From Gymnogyps californianus (Eukaryota; Chordata; Aves; Accipitriformes; Cathartidae), in contig NC_059473.1 of the NCBI RefSeq assembly GCF_018139145.2, positions 62,106,707 through 62,170,706 of the forward strand: a stretch of DNA of 64,000 bases, written 5' to 3'. Shown one piece after another: positions 25,391 through 38,690 of this stretch (position 1 is its first letter; every line of letters begins with the position of its first letter). Below the pieces are notes generated by a model that saw nothing but the letters and a program-made list of their open reading frames with translations, was not told the DNA's origin and ran no database searches. A program made the position numbers and the translations under genes.

Positions 25391-28300
25391 AGACAGTGAG
25401 ATGTGTAACTATGTTCTGAGCTAGTACAAGTCCTTTTTTCTCTTCTCCAAATGGGGAAAGGAGGGGGTGAGGGCATTACACAAGACAGATCACACGGCTG
25501 TCCAGCAGCCACTGAACCATAGCATAAAGGCCTTGTTTAGATAAATAATGACTCCTTTACTTTATTCTTAGAAGTGGAAGTCTCTCGAGCTGAAACATAA
25601 TGTCCCACAACTGCTTCTGGCATCTGTTTTTCAGGGAGAGGATTGGGCCATTTATAAGGGGATCCATTTTCACAAAGGTCTGCTCTGTGTAGAGAGAATT
25701 CATCTCTTCCCATCAATAGATCCCATCCACTTACAAAGGGCAACAAGGCAATGAGCTAAGAGTTTCAACACAGTGTTTTGGAAATGAACTAGGCAATCAA
25801 TTCATGTGTCTTCCTCAGGCCTCTTCTGAGCATCCTACAAAGTGTCCCAGGAAGAGTGTACCAAGCAAAGGAAAAACTACCATCAGCTGAAAAATATGGA
25901 TTGTAAGATGTTTCCTTCACCATTGTTTTTTTTAACTTTATAATTGAGAACTCTTTTAGAATTTAACCTCATAGTTTGCTGAGTTCTGGAAATTAGAATA
26001 ATGAAGCTGACATTCTTCCCACATACATGCAAAGGCTCAAGATTTCCTTATAAACTGAGTATCTGAAGGCATATGATTCACAGGAGACCTCACTACTCAA
26101 GACAACCACAGCAGTCTGAGAGGACATATTTTCTCTCATCTCAGCAAGTGAATACAAGAAGGAAAGAGCAAAATAAATAACGATGGTTTACTTCTGAATC
26201 CTATCTCAGTTTCTGCTGAGAAACTGCTTTGGAGAAGCACCTACACTGTGAATAGTTTATTCATCAAACTATTCCTTTTTCCCTAGTTGTGACTTATTAG
26301 CAAATGGCTCATGAACTTTATTAATCTATTATATATTTGACATTCATTGTTGTTCAAAAAGCACTTTAGTCTGTGGTGAGTTCATGACCTGATCATGACA
26401 CGTTTTGCTAGTCATTTCGGAGAGTATGCAAGTGTTGAGTCCATTCCAGAAACACCTAACTTGAGCTTCACAACCAAGTGAAGCTCACTTCATTGTTTGA
26501 CAAATGCAAGGTCTCTCCACTGGCAAGGAGGGAGTGGGTCCTACTCAAACACACCTGCAGCAGATGTCAGGAAGGAAGAGGGAGTAAGAGGGAGAGGCAG
26601 GGAGAGCCTCCTTGTGAGGTTACAGCCAAGTGACAACTTGCTGTCTGGAGGAGTCTTTTGGGAGGAGGAGAAAAAGCCCAGGGAGCATGACTGAAAGCCT
26701 GAGTATGTGGGGATATGTCCGAACGAAGAGACGAGGGTCAGGTAGGATGACCTATTTTGAGTGTCTGGCTTTATTGCACTTCTGGGAACTTTATTACTGC
26801 AGAAAGGATGGAGGCAAAGAATGCTTTAATTGACAGGCTAACACTGATGGGCTGCAATATTCAGGGGAGACCTCTGCCTGGGCAGGAGAGGGAGCGAATC
26901 TTTAAACTGACTGCACGAGTGCTTCTGAATTTTTGGCCTTGCTTTTCATCTTTATAATGTTGTAAATTTTAGAATGAACTTTAAAGGGTAACCAGTAGGC
27001 ATTACTTGATATACCTCCTTCACAGATAGTTTAACCAAGGCTCAGGAAAGCAAAGGGGTTTACTCCTTTTGTGAAAGATTGGCAAGAGCATAACAAAGTG
27101 AAGGGCATTTGGGAATGCTATTTCAAGTATTCTAGAAGCAAAACCACATAGTGACACCAAGCCATTCAGGAAGCTATAATTATCTACTCTGTTTTGGAGA
27201 ATACTTGTGACAAACCAGCCAATGTTGCAAGTGGTGGCCTCAGATAAGAAAAAGAGTCTGTAAAATTCAAGCTTCAGCAGAAAACTAAGGATGAGTCACA
27301 ACCAGGGTTAAAACTGAAACAAAAGCCCACATTGCATTAAGATCCTTCATTAAGATAAACACCCAAGATACACACACACACAATCCCTATTGCCTCCTAC
27401 CAGGAACAGTTCAGTTTTTTCCTGATGATTTTGTATACCCACCCTCTGGGGATGCAGCTGACTGCTAGCAATTACCCTTGATACACCAGCAGGTATTTCC
27501 TGAGGGGAAATGACAATCCTAATAGCTAGTGGCTGGTAAGCTTCCAGCTGGCTGAGCCAGTTTTAACTCCTGACAAACTGAGGCCTGTCCATTCACCTTG
27601 TCACAAGTACTTTAATGCCTTCTTTGGAGAGGACTCAATGTGCCTAGAAAAATTTTAGAGGGGTTTTATGGGTGCAAAACTTTGCATCTCTCATTTCCAT
27701 CTGCTTCTGGTTGCCAGGCTGTGGAGCAGAAATCTGGAACAGGTCACAGCATGGCTCAGGCTCCCCAGATGATCTCCACTACTGAGCGAACCTGAGAGTG
27801 TGAAGGTCTCTGAGGATGCGGCATCACAACTGGTGAGGGGGAAGACTTTCCACGAGAGAGCGAGTAACAGAATCCACAAACTTTCCCAGGGCTTCATTTT
27901 CAAAGGCAGGTAAGACTGTGCCTCATGTGCACATAGCTTCCCTGCTGCCAGTTTTGCCATGTCCTTGTGGCATGGCCTCCTCAGCACATGCTGTACATCT
28001 CAGCACCCTGCCATGCCCAGGAGCCACCAGGTAAGCTAAGGCTGGCCATCCTGTGTAACTTCTCTCCCTAGACCTGGCAGGAAGGGGCTGGTCCCATCTG
28101 AATTGGGGTTCCCAGTGAAGTCCAAGTTCAGCCCCTCACCCAGGAATTTAAATGACACCATTGGTGATCAGTTAGCTAATTATCTCCACTTGCAAATTTG
28201 AATCAATGGCAACAACAATATTTTATTAAAGGGAGAAGGGAAAATTCCTAACCAAGTAAAACAACTGGCTAATACACACTACCTGAGCCACAAAGTACAA

Positions 28301-29310
28301 CTGTCTCACAGCCTTCTTTGGCAAAGCTATGCCAGCCAGTTGCTTCCCCCTTCCTGCAGTAACAACTCCTTCCCATCTTGAGACTGTCAAGTTTTCCCAC
28401 ATAAAAAGGTCAGTTCAAGCTACTTCTACTCTTCTGTCTTCCTCTTTCCCACCGACCTCTCTGTTAGCTGTGTCAGTTAACTGCTGCAGTTTCTGTTATT
28501 TCACCTTTTAATAAAAATATGTGTAGCGCTAAGAAAACTATCAGTCTTCTTGCATACGTGAGACTCTTAAACAGGTTCTCCTATTTCACAACTTAGCAGG
28601 AGCCACTTCAATAGTCTTTTCACCTCTAACTTTCACATGCTTAAGCAAGAAGCCGTTGTCTTACTTTAGCATCATTACTCACCCCAGGAATATTAAACCA
28701 TAACTGGCTAATACACACTTTCTGACACTATTCCTAAAACAAACTCTTTTCCAGTTCATGACATGCCTTTCCTTTTCTCAGAAGTGGCTCTCAGGCACAA
28801 CAAATGACATATATAAAGCAGCCATTTCTCAGGCCAGCCCATTGGATCCTATTTGTTCTCCTTGGCAGACACTGACAGGAAGCCCCTCTTCTGGGGTCGG
28901 ATTCCTGGTGGGAGGGAGAGTTACTGGAGTGCATTGCTTTAAGTTTAGACTTTCGCTTCCTATTTTTCACAGAGATTGTCTGTGAAACACTTGGGTATAA
29001 GAGACTCCTCATCTAGTAGGGTATGGATAAATCGCATTGAATTTAATAAGACTTTTGCTTCTCAGGCACTTTGGCACTTCTGGAAATTCCACTGCTAAAC
29101 CTCTCAGGGTGAACATGAATCTAAAGAGGAGCCTCTCGGCTTAAGCCCTGGATGACTTTGGCACCAGTCTGTATCAGCTTTGGGGTTTATAAAAATTAAA
29201 TCCAACTAATGAAGATTTTAGGAAAAAACCAAACCTCTTCCATTTGGTCCTCCATTGATGAGATAAACAAAACCGTATGTCTCCTACTTAAATATTTTCC
29301 CTCCCAATAA
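25391..29310. other. Unique noncoding sequence
   Basis: No gene or transposon recognised. A purine-rich tract lies at about 26560-26620, a short (CA)n run at about 27371-27381 and a GC-richer zone around 27690-28110. Frames are 98 codons or shorter without recognisable domains. Confidence 0.55.
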
Positions 29311-29389
29311 TATAAATACATACATACATGCAGATATGCATGTATATATAATGCATACATACATACATATATAATATGTGTATATATAG
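29311..29389. repeat. (ATAC)n / (TA)n compound microsatellite
   Basis: Interrupted CATA tetranucleotides alternate with TATATA runs over about 80 bases. Small open frames across it are low-complexity artefacts. Confidence 0.92.
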
Positions 29390-32300
29390 GAAGCATGAAT
29401 AAAACAAACCAAATCCGTATCACCTAAAGATTTTGAAAATTCAAATCCCCATAGGTATAGTATACAAACATAAGGCATTGTATATATGGCTTTTGGCACC
29501 CATTATTAGTTAGCAATAGTAGAATAAAATATTTAAGAATAACCGGGAATTAACAACATTTTGTTGGTTTTTGCTTTTTACTGTAAATCAACTTTAGTCT
29601 GCTGCTAGCTGGCTTTGTTTACTTTAAAATGTTTCTGAATGCTTTGTTGGAGACAAGAGTTCTAATGTTATTGCCAAATTTTTGCCAGATTGAAAATGTG
29701 CATAGCTTATTTTCCTTTTAAGACTGCACAAGAACAGTATGTTTCAGGCCTCAATTTGCAACTCCTGCAAGTTCTCACTGATTACTTTTTTAAAAGACTG
29801 TAGTGCCTACATGGCCAAAGCACGGATCATGACCCTACTGTGCAAAATTTCAGTAGTTTGCACAACTTCCTCAATACGTGGTTCTGAATAAACTGTACTA
29901 TATCACTGCCTCCAACATACAGTTTAGAATTGCAGCTGTAATAAAGACATAGGCACATACCACAGTTTCCAAATATTTGCTCAAAAGGGAGCCAGAGAAG
30001 CAAAGTCTACAGCTAGAAAGTTCAATGCATTATACAATTATGCATCCTTTTTTGGGAAAAGACTACCAGCTACTAAAAAAAGCAGTCTTCAATGGACTGC
30101 ATGACTTGAATGCACTATAGGCTTTCTACATCACTCAAACTCTCAGTGTTCGTGTGTCCATGTTAGAAGTACAGTCCAGCTCTCAGAATCTCACAAGCCA
30201 GAGCACAGTGGTGACCTAAGGAAGTGCATGACAGAAAAGGAAACCAGAGAAGTGGCTGAGGCCAGTAGGCAAAGCTGTGGCAAGTTCTTGGTTTGCTTAT
30301 TTTTTAAGTGGAGGAATATAGATAGGGAAAAGCATTTCACTTTGGAGAGAGTGGGATGAAGACCAAAGTACACTAGCTGTCAGCCAACAAAAAAGGAGAG
30401 ATATTATTTTTGTGCCCTGAGTAAAATGTGAGCTGTTGCCCTTCCCCCACCCCTCCTTTCCATGTTCTTCCATCCCAGATCAGCAACCCATGCTGGTCAC
30501 TCTCTTTGGGCCATTTCTTGCTGAAGAGGAGATTCCTGTGTCTAGGCAGGATTTTGCAGAGGACGATTTCAGTTACCAGATGATATCTTCCACTCTTTGA
30601 CCTGGCTTGACAGCAGTGCAGAATGGTTCCCTGGCCACCCAGGGAGAGTTTGCGTCTATGCTTCTGGGCAATCGGTTTTTTGCTCCCTTCTTGCAGCCTC
30701 AACCCGGTATTGCGCTGGCAAGCACAGAGCCAGTCTAACATTGTTTGTAAAGATCTGTGCAAAGGTTGTGGGATGCACACCAGGCTTAACACATTGATTT
30801 AACATGAAATATTTACAGGATATTTAGATTTTGTTCAGCTTAATGTCAGGAAGTAGACCCCAGCTGTTTTTTTCTGCAAGTGGCAGCAATCATTTCTCAT
30901 TGGTCTCCAAGAATAATCTGGAGAAAAAAAAAAAGAAAAAAAAAACGGAGGGGTAAGGCATTTATTATATGAACTGTAATGAAAACTAGAATCTCTGCAC
31001 TCTTCTGTCATCATTAAAGCCTTCCTGATCTTAACTCCTAACCGGATTCATGTCATCCTCTCTGAACACCTGCACTGAGGAAACCTTTTCTGGACTATTG
31101 TAGTGGCACTATCCACTTTCTGAAAAATTGTTCCTTATAGATGTCAATCTGTAGTGCCCATGTGGTATGTGTTACTCAGCCTTTTACATGAAGCTGAGCA
31201 GAAATAAGGGAATACTTTTACACAGGGGAGGAATTGCAATCTCAGGAAAAAGCAGCTGATGTCTGACCATGGTAATTTAAACATTGTTCTGGTGTTTTGG
31301 GCAACCGTCTATCAAAACACAACTATCACATACCATAATTAGAAACAAGGCAATGAGATAGAGAAGGTAATACTTAATGAAAAAAATGATATAATGAAGA
31401 TTGGTCTCTGGAGAGAGAAGTAAGGGATTTTGAAATAATATGTGTTTGTGTACACAGAAAACAAAATAATTAAAAACACAATTACTGGGTGCAGAAAGGA
31501 CAGCAGAAAGTAAATACCAAAATGTCTGTAACAAACAGGCATCGTCAGAAGGGGGAAAGTGGCTAATGTCCACATGTAGTTGGCTTCAGCGGTAAGTGCC
31601 AGTGATACACATTTATTATAATGGGCAGGCAACCGAAAGAGTATAACTTGTAGAGGGAGAGAGGATATAAAGAGGAAAAAGAAGAAACGTGGTCTGCTTT
31701 TATTGTACACCATGACATTAGGTAAATTATGGAAGGGGAGGATAAATTCTTAACAGAGTGAGAGCAAAGATTTGAGAGAAAGCTCAGTAACATGAATTAA
31801 AAGTAAAAATAGACACAAATGTAAAATGAAGTCTGCACAGTTATTCCTTGAAGAGAAAGGGATTACCATCACCAGAATTCCACAATTACTTTTAACTTTA
31901 TCCCTCTCTGTGGAGTTAGGGTTATTAAGCTGCAGTGCATTTCTTAATGACTGGATCATATTCTAAAGTTCAGAATTACAACATAGCACAGGAAATATTT
32001 ATTTCTCCAACAGCCTAAGGTTCATTGCCTCTTAGTGAAGACTTTCTATGTCAGATGACACCTTTCAAATCTCCTTCTTAACAAAATGCAAAAAGAGCAA
32101 AAGGGAAACAAAAGAGAATGTACTTTTTTCTGTGGCTTGTTCAGAAATTGCTCATCTTTTGCGTTCAAGTTTTAAATAATAATAAAAAAAAATACTGGGA
32201 CAGAAACTACACTGGTAGAATTCAAGACAAGAGTCATTTCAGAAAGTTATGAACACCTTATAATAGTGGGGAGGCAATAATAACAAGAACCACAATTTTA

Positions 32301-32394
32301 ACTAGTTGTTACAGAGTACTCTGCCTGAAAGATTTGAATTTCCTAAATACAGACTGAACTGCACGCAGAGGTAGTAGCTGCTTCTGGACATGGC
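29390..32394. other. Unique noncoding sequence
   Basis: Holds an interrupted A-run at 30924-30945. A 139-codon minus-strand frame at 30373-30792 and a 124-codon one at 31339-31713 have no recognisable domains. The latter is rich in Phe, Ile and Leu, as frames over AT-rich DNA usually are. Confidence 0.55.
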
Positions 32395-32521
32395 AAAAGA
32401 TAATAACCTCCCAATACACATGGGAAAACAAAGACCAATAGAGAAGGCATGCTGAATTTAACCTTGATTTGAACAGAGGCTGGCTCTGACATGGGAAATT
32501 GTTAAGACAAAAGCTCTGCTA
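32395..32521 (-). repeat. MIR-like SINE relic
   Basis: CCTTGATTTGAACAGAGGCT followed by GGCTCTGAC and AAAGCTCTGCT matches the reverse complement of the tRNA-like head of MIR (gattcgaacccaggtctgtctgac...aagcccgtgctct). ACATGGGAAAACAAAGACC upstream fits the 'acagatggggaaactgaggc' part. The B-box equivalent GATTTGAACAG is degenerate. Confidence 0.55.
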
Positions 32522-32736
32522 CCACCTGCCCCCCAGGGTTGGAAATCTCATTTGTTTCTGCCCAAGCATAAGGATTCCCAACCAGTTCACAGTTCAAGGC
32601 TTTAGGCTGCCTCTGAGAAGTGGTTCCAGATTGGTTCCTTCCTCCCCCCCCAGAGAATGCTCATGTGATGAGGTAACTTCATCCTTCACTTGTTTTCTTC
32701 ATTGCATTGTCATCAGTTGTCCAGACAGAAAATGTT

Positions 32737-32807
32737 CTCTCCTTCCTTTTTTTTCCTTCTCTCCTTTCTCTTCCTTTTTTTCTTATTTGTTGTTGTTGTT
32801 GTTGTTG
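32737..32807. repeat. Pyrimidine tract plus (TTG)n
   Basis: About 45 bases of almost pure C/T run into TTGTTG trinucleotides (roughly six perfect units, 32788-32807). Confidence 0.9.
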
Positions 32808-33049
32808 CCTTTTGCTGACTGACATTAAACAAACTTCTGATTCCCATGATCTACCACATGTCCAAAACTGCAGGGAATATCCAAATCATTTCCACAATAT
32901 AAAAATAATTTATTTTCATAGGATCTACTATCAAGGAAAAAAATACTAAGAAATCTAGAAATGGCAATGGGGACTCTAGGGAGAGGCAGAGCTGTTGGCT
33001 CAAAGAGAAGAGAATGGTCCGTAGATCACATACTTGTAGCCAGGCTTTG

Positions 33050-33390
33050 TCCCTTCCCGGCAGTCATTGTAGCTTCAATCACCCGAGAATTTCAAGAGCC
33101 CATTCCACAGCTCCCCGTTCTACAAAGCCTGTAGGGTCCGGAATGCATTCAGGAATGAAGATGTGGAATAATTAAAGGGGAAAAATATGTTACTCTTCCT
33201 CTGTACCAGAACAGAAGAGGTGATTAATTACCGAGGAGAGGCTTACAAAGTAACGCAGCACAAAGCCTATCCAGCAACTCCATCTTTCCTTGTGAGAAAT
33301 AGTTGAATGATCTTCTAAACATTTTTCAAGTCATCACATTCCTTTTTCCATCGTTGTCTTCTACTAAAATCTTTATCTTCGGGTTCGTTG
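33050..33390. promoter_or_regulatory. Second CpG-retaining candidate regulatory block
   Basis: About nine CpGs over 340 bases in a moderate-GC context. Homeodomain-like GATTAATTACCGAGGAG lies near 33221 and AGGAATG/TGGAATAATTAAAGG near 33151-33178. No repeat or open frame explains the sequence. Composition-based inference only. Confidence 0.25.
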
Positions 33391-34130
33391 TTCTTTTCCC
33401 ATTCATTTTTCAAATGCTCTTTCCTTCTCTTTTTTTAATACGTAACCTCCCTTCCTGCAACAGCTATCAGTGATTTTCATCCCTTAGCAAGCTGAAGCTC
33501 TGAGGAGATAGTTTAAATTATATTTCCTTTTTCCAGAAGTGAAAGGTTGAGAACTCAATGATATTGTGATAGACAAATCATTTCAAATGAAAATAACAGT
33601 GCACCCAGAGCTTTTTGTAATGCTTAACTGAACCAGAACCAAGCTTTCACTGTTGAAACAGTGCAGGGAGTAATTTCTCCTTTATATGTGTTCACATTTC
33701 CTCTTAACATGCTTAGTGAAACAAGTCAAATGTTCCAAAATAGGAACAGCTAGAGTCGGGGGCTGGGCCTTTCCAAGAAACCGGTGTAAAATATAGCAGA
33801 ATTCTTATGAAAGACTCTTGAATTCTTCTCAGGATCTTTGTAGCTTTCTATCTGAAGACCCAATATTTGAATACATTTCAGTTGTAAACCCAGACCTTTG
33901 ATTAGATAATTTTGTACACCAAATTGATTCAAGTCCACCCACAACCAAACCAGAATTCTTCTTATTCTCCTAAATTTGTAAATCTCACCAGTTGTTAAGG
34001 ATGACGCATTGACATGGTGCTTCATAAAGCATATCAGAAATTTTACACCTGAGATGTCAGAGCAGAGAGACTCACAATGCAATGTTATCACAGCTACACC
34101 TGAGAAGTAAGACACACATACAAGGTGTTT

Positions 34131-34149
34131 AAAAAAAAAAAAAAAAAAA
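34131..34149. repeat. A19 homopolymer
   Basis: Nineteen A after GGTGTTT. No retroposon body recognised upstream. Confidence 0.95.
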
Positions 34150-36015
34150 GAGTTCTGGGATAAAAGCAGTGGTAGAATTAATGCATGAAATCACATACAA
34201 CATTTTATCCTGTTTATTTAAGGATATTTGAATAAGTACATTTGGTACACCAAGAAAATAAATCAGTCACAGTACCCAGTTTTTTTAATTTACTTAATTG
34301 ATATACAATATGAAAGGAAAAGTGCAAGTGCAATTATGTACGCAGATAGTATACCTGGCGTAAGGTGTACTATATCGTAATATATTAATATAGTAAAAAA
34401 GCCAGAACATAATGAATAAACAACATTCAGGTGGTTGTATTAAGTGTCCTGATCCACCACGTTTCCTGTTCCCTCTGCTAAGTAAATGTATGCTCTGACT
34501 GCTGAAATTTCAAATAGTCTTGAAGAACAACGGAAGCACATGCTGTTATTTCAGTTGCAAGGGTGAATTTTAGAGCAAGGAAATTAGTAGAAATGGAAGG
34601 AATCACCGTTCAAATAATCAATGAGGATCTGAGCAATTCAGATTCTCAGCATAAATACGATGATATTGGAATGTGGTTAATTTTTTTTGTGGGGAGACCA
34701 TCTCATTTAATTCGATCTTGCAGTCCTTGGACAGCTTTTCTACATTTAAAAAGGAGCACTCAGTGTTGGTATTTTCTACAGTTTAGAAAATCACCCTGCT
34801 TTGAATACAATGCAGGCTTTTCCATCAGGAATATCCCAGATTCCTGGGCCAAACCGAAAACCAGAGTACTTGCATTTTAAAGCCAGCAAAGGAAGCAGAA
34901 GGCATAGTTTCTCCAGTTATGTATTAAAGCGCACAGAGCTAGATGGGGAGCGTGCGCCTACGTATGTGTATCTGTCACTGATACATTTCAATCAAGGAAG
35001 CAGTAAACTTGTCCCATGTGTTTTCTCTGTTAATTGGTTTCTTCTATCGTTCAGATTCCAGAGGATGCTGGAAGACCCCAGTAAAGACGTGGGATGTCAG
35101 AACACTTACCAAAACAAGTCTTTTTTTAAAATGTTTCTTTCAGCAACTTGTGAAATTCCTCACCTTCATCTTTCATTCCCCGGGGAGCAGGCTCTGAGGA
35201 AGTGGACAGCACCAACTAATCGGCTGCTTTGAAATTACAGACCATTTAGCTGAGAAAACTTGAAAGACGTAATCTATTTTTCTACTGACCTTGCAATTCC
35301 CCCATATGAGCCTACCACCATCGTATCTGCAGTTACGGATTTTGGCTGCCACTTCCTCCTATATTTTTAACAGATGGGTTCATTTGTTAGTATGCTTTTT
35401 CTCACGCCTGCATTTAATTTTCCTCTTCCCCTATCCTCAAAGCACCAACTTCAAATGCAACATTTCCTCTCTCGGAGACGTGTCACCCTCCCCAGCTCTG
35501 CAGAGGCCGAGGAGCCTGAGACCTTGCTCCGTCGCCATGAGGAGCACACCACATGTCATCTGCTCCACACCAGGAAAGAGCTATCTGTGAAATACAGAAA
35601 ATCCTTTCCAGGGGACAGTGGCAAGAAGAACCCAAAATTTTGGGTTTCTATTCACAAAAATATCAGTTGTTTTTTAACATTTAAATTTCTTGCTAATTGA
35701 TTGACAAATTAAATGCACCTCACTGAATAGGAGGTCCACCTTAACATTCAAAGTACAGGATTTTACTTGCAGGTGGAGAAAAACAAATATTTAGGGTAAT
35801 AAAACCTTCATTAACTAAGGACTTTCAGGAGAGTCACACAAGTAAAACTTAGGCAGCTATTAGCAATCTGACACGATGCTGTTTATTTAGGTCAAGTCTT
35901 TGGAGTGTCTGTTAGCCTTGTAATGATTTGTTAATATCTGTAATTTTCCTTAAGGCTAAACAAATGAGGAAGCCATCTTGTTTTCCACATCATTGGACCT
36001 AGCATGCTCCAGCAG

Positions 36016-36029
36016 ATTACCATGGCAAC
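36016..36029. promoter_or_regulatory. Near-consensus RFX X-box
   Basis: ATTACCATGGCAAC differs from the palindromic X-box GTTGCCATGGCAAC at two positions. RFX factors bind such sites, for example in enhancers of ciliary genes. The surrounding 35.8-36.1 kb is repeat-free. A single site of this length can occur by chance, so function is inferred. Confidence 0.35.
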
Positions 36030-36513
36030 CAGAGTGAGTGTGCCCAGTGTGAAGACAACATTGTAGGCCTCATTTCCTAAAAGCATGTTCCTACTGAGGT
36101 TGACTCACCAATTAAAAGACTTTTCTGTCCTCCAGGGTTTCAGAGATGCAAATAGAGACGTGAAGCCTGGCTGGTCAGCTGCTTTACCTGAGCTAGTCAC
36201 TCTTACTGATTGTCTAAATATAGAAAAAAATCCAGCAAACAGGGAAAGAGGTCCTTCTGGAATTTCAACAAGGACTGGATTAATCCTCAAAAAAAAAGAA
36301 GAAAGGTTGCTTTGAAGGGTGGACTGAGACAGTTCTTGTGACCTGTGATTACTGAGTAAACAGCTTGAACAAGGGGGTGTTCTCCAAGCCTTGGAAGATG
36401 CTCACAGTGCATCTTCTACAGCATCAACAACAACATGTTTTGTCATCAGCCCTCTGTCAGTGTGTCTGAGTCACACACATTTGGTATAAGTGAGGATTAA
36501 TTATAGATCTAAT

Positions 36514-36526
36514 AAAAAAAAAAAAA
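36514..36526. repeat. A13 homopolymer
   Basis: Thirteen A following AGATCTAAT. Confidence 0.93.
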
Positions 36527-36616
36527 GATGTGAGACAGTGGGATGACTGTTCCAACATAGCTTTTAGGCATCATTCATCTTCTTACAAATGCCTTATTGT
36601 GGCATATTTCTATTTT

Positions 36617-36633
36617 AAAAAAAAAAAAAAAAA
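36617..36633. repeat. A17 homopolymer
   Basis: Seventeen A after TTTCTATTTT, about 90 bases downstream of the A13 run. Confidence 0.95.
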
Positions 36634-37488
36634 TCAGCTGCTCACAAGTTGCCTTTGTTAGAACAGAACTAAATTTTATAAAGAAAGGTAAGCTTTATAG
36701 CACCATCAGTTAATGAATTGTCTCACCATGATATCAGTTTGCTTAGCACAAAATTGTGGCTACAGCTGATTCAAAGCAAAAATTATCTGTAATAATTTTT
36801 CCTATTTTATTATACTGAAACTGGTTTAGAGAAGATGCTAGAGGAAATTGAGAAATATGATAGGATTGCAAATATTAACAATAAAGTAACATTTTGCTCA
36901 AAGTAAAATAATTGATTTAGTAGGTGGTCATTGTCAAAATATAGATCAAGCACTGAATGAAACAGATAGAGATGCTACAAGTTGAACTCAGTATAAGATC
37001 TGTCTTAACTCATTTATAATTGATCACATTCATGTAAATGTCTCTTATTGGAGAACATCCATCACAAAACTCCAAAAGCCTTCAAACTCTTCAGAGATGC
37101 TGCTAGAAGAGCCATCAGAGCTAGAACACTAAGAAAAAACATCTATATATAGTGCTAATCCTGTTTGGACAATCACTGACCACATAGTGTTTTTCAGTCA
37201 TGAGTTCCTGAACAGCAGTAGATCCTAAAGCACTCTTGTATTATTCTGTTCCCACTGAGCAAAGCAGAATCTAGCATTACGTTTATTTAGCACATGCAGG
37301 GCATGCCCTTATATGTGAGATCAGTATAAGACACAGGGTGAATTAGGCTTAACATACAGACCTACATTTTGTACTATACTCCAAATGAAGGACACGCAGG
37401 AGAAAGGTTGATCCATGTACAGCGTGAAGTCCATGTCTATTCATTTTAAGATGCAGATAAGTCCCTGTTAAAATCTTCCACACCTATC

Positions 37489-37562
37489 TTCTATTGATTT
37501 CCATGAGAATCTCAGGTGCTTTTGAGTCCTGTTTAAACACCTAAATACTTTACTGACTTCTT
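37489..37562. repeat. Fragment resembling an old sauropsid MITE
   Basis: TCTATTGATTTCCATGAGAA ... CTCAGGTGC ... AACACCTAAATACTTT matches, from memory, a MITE family with 'attgacttcaatgggacttaggtgc...cacctaaatacctttga'. Diverged and partial. Confidence 0.35.
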
Positions 37563-38159
37563 TCCATATCACAGTAAGTATACTCAGAACCCTAAATTCA
37601 GAAAAATAACTGCTTCTAAACTAAAACCATTAACATCCCCTCTATTACTCTCCTTAGACCATCACTCAAAATATAATTCTGTCCTCTCCATTGAATGAAT
37701 ATGATTCCCTGTTATTGAATCTAACTAGCTAAATACATTCAGTTTAAGAGTTATCTTGTAGATAAACTCAATAACTGCCTGCCTTGGACAATCAACAGCA
37801 AATTGTGGCTATGGTTTTAGCTCACTAACTAATCAGCATTTCCTCTAACAGTTTCCTAGACACAGTGCTGTCCAATTTGACAGAGCTCATTAGTTTTCAA
37901 CTCTTCAGGAAAACAAAGTGTTGCTATAAAAAATTTGTTGAAAGGGCCAAATAAAAATTCAATTTGCATGTATCTTTGCATGCTGGAACTGCTAAGAAGG
38001 CTTCTTGCCTTAAAGAAAAATGCCAAATTTTAAGAATTGCTTTAAAAGACTACATTTTAAAATGGATAGAAACAATATAGGAAATATATAGCACCATATA
38101 AAAATGATCAATTCTGACTTGTAATACTGAGCTCAGTTGTGGTTGACTCACTCTCAAGA

Positions 38160-38690
38160 AAGATAAAGCAGAGATTGATGAAGTTCAGAGTAGAGGTAGA
38201 AGTAAGGTGGGATTTATATTGGATGAGAGATTAACCCAGACAGGACAAGAGTAACAGGAGACTTGATGGAGGTGTACAAAATTGCTACTAGTATAGTAAT
38301 AAACTGATCAATCTCTCCTTTTATTAAACTTGTCCCATCATATGAACAACATAGGGTTGCAAATTAAAAGGCAATAAATTCCAATTAGAAAGAGAAGTAT
38401 TTACTTACGAGAGACATAGTACTGCACAAGGTCATTAAGTGAAATACTATGGATACAGTTTAAAAAGAAGGCTAATGTTACAACCATTAAAACCTTCTGT
38501 AGACATGAAAGTCATCATAATCGAGTATTAAATCTTATGTCATGGAGTATATAGAAAATGCCATTTTTCCTTGTATAGTTCTACTCGCCTACTGGCTTGG
38601 TTCACTGACAAGGATTTTACCTCCCTCTGTAGCATCTACTGTCAGCTGCTGCCAGCTTATTCTTTATAGGTTTTAATTTTGTTTCACTGC
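38160..38690 (+). mobile_element. CR1 LINE 3' fragment, strongly diverged
   Basis: GATGGAGGTGTACAAAATTG (38265-38284) corresponds to the conserved CR1 segment 'gatagaggtctataaaatca', near the end of the reverse-transcriptase frame. Downstream follow the expected pieces in order: AATTAAAAGGCAATAAATT, AGAGAAGTATTTACTTAC and CCTCCCTCTGTAGCATCT. The reading frame is destroyed. Only the 3' part is present, typical of 5'-truncated CR1 copies. The boundaries are approximate. Confidence 0.6.

Larger units (their letters stand above)
33391..38159. other. Unique noncoding sequence with A-runs
   Basis: No gene recognised. The overlapping plus-strand frames at 34563-35232 (105 and 143 codons) and 35291-35700 (99 and 108 codons) show no recognisable domain. 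They lie in a slightly GC-richer zone. Three A-runs and an RFX-type site are listed separately. Confidence 0.5.

Noticed and set aside
29196..29499. Tyr/Ile-rich minus-strand frames
   Set aside because: They translate the compound ATAC/TA microsatellite.
30373..30792. 139-codon minus-strand frame
   Set aside because: No domain or motif. Within random expectation for this length of sequence.
34563..35232. Overlapping frames of 105 and 143 codons
   Set aside because: No recognisable domain, no splice-site framework and different overlapping frames. Chance is sufficient.
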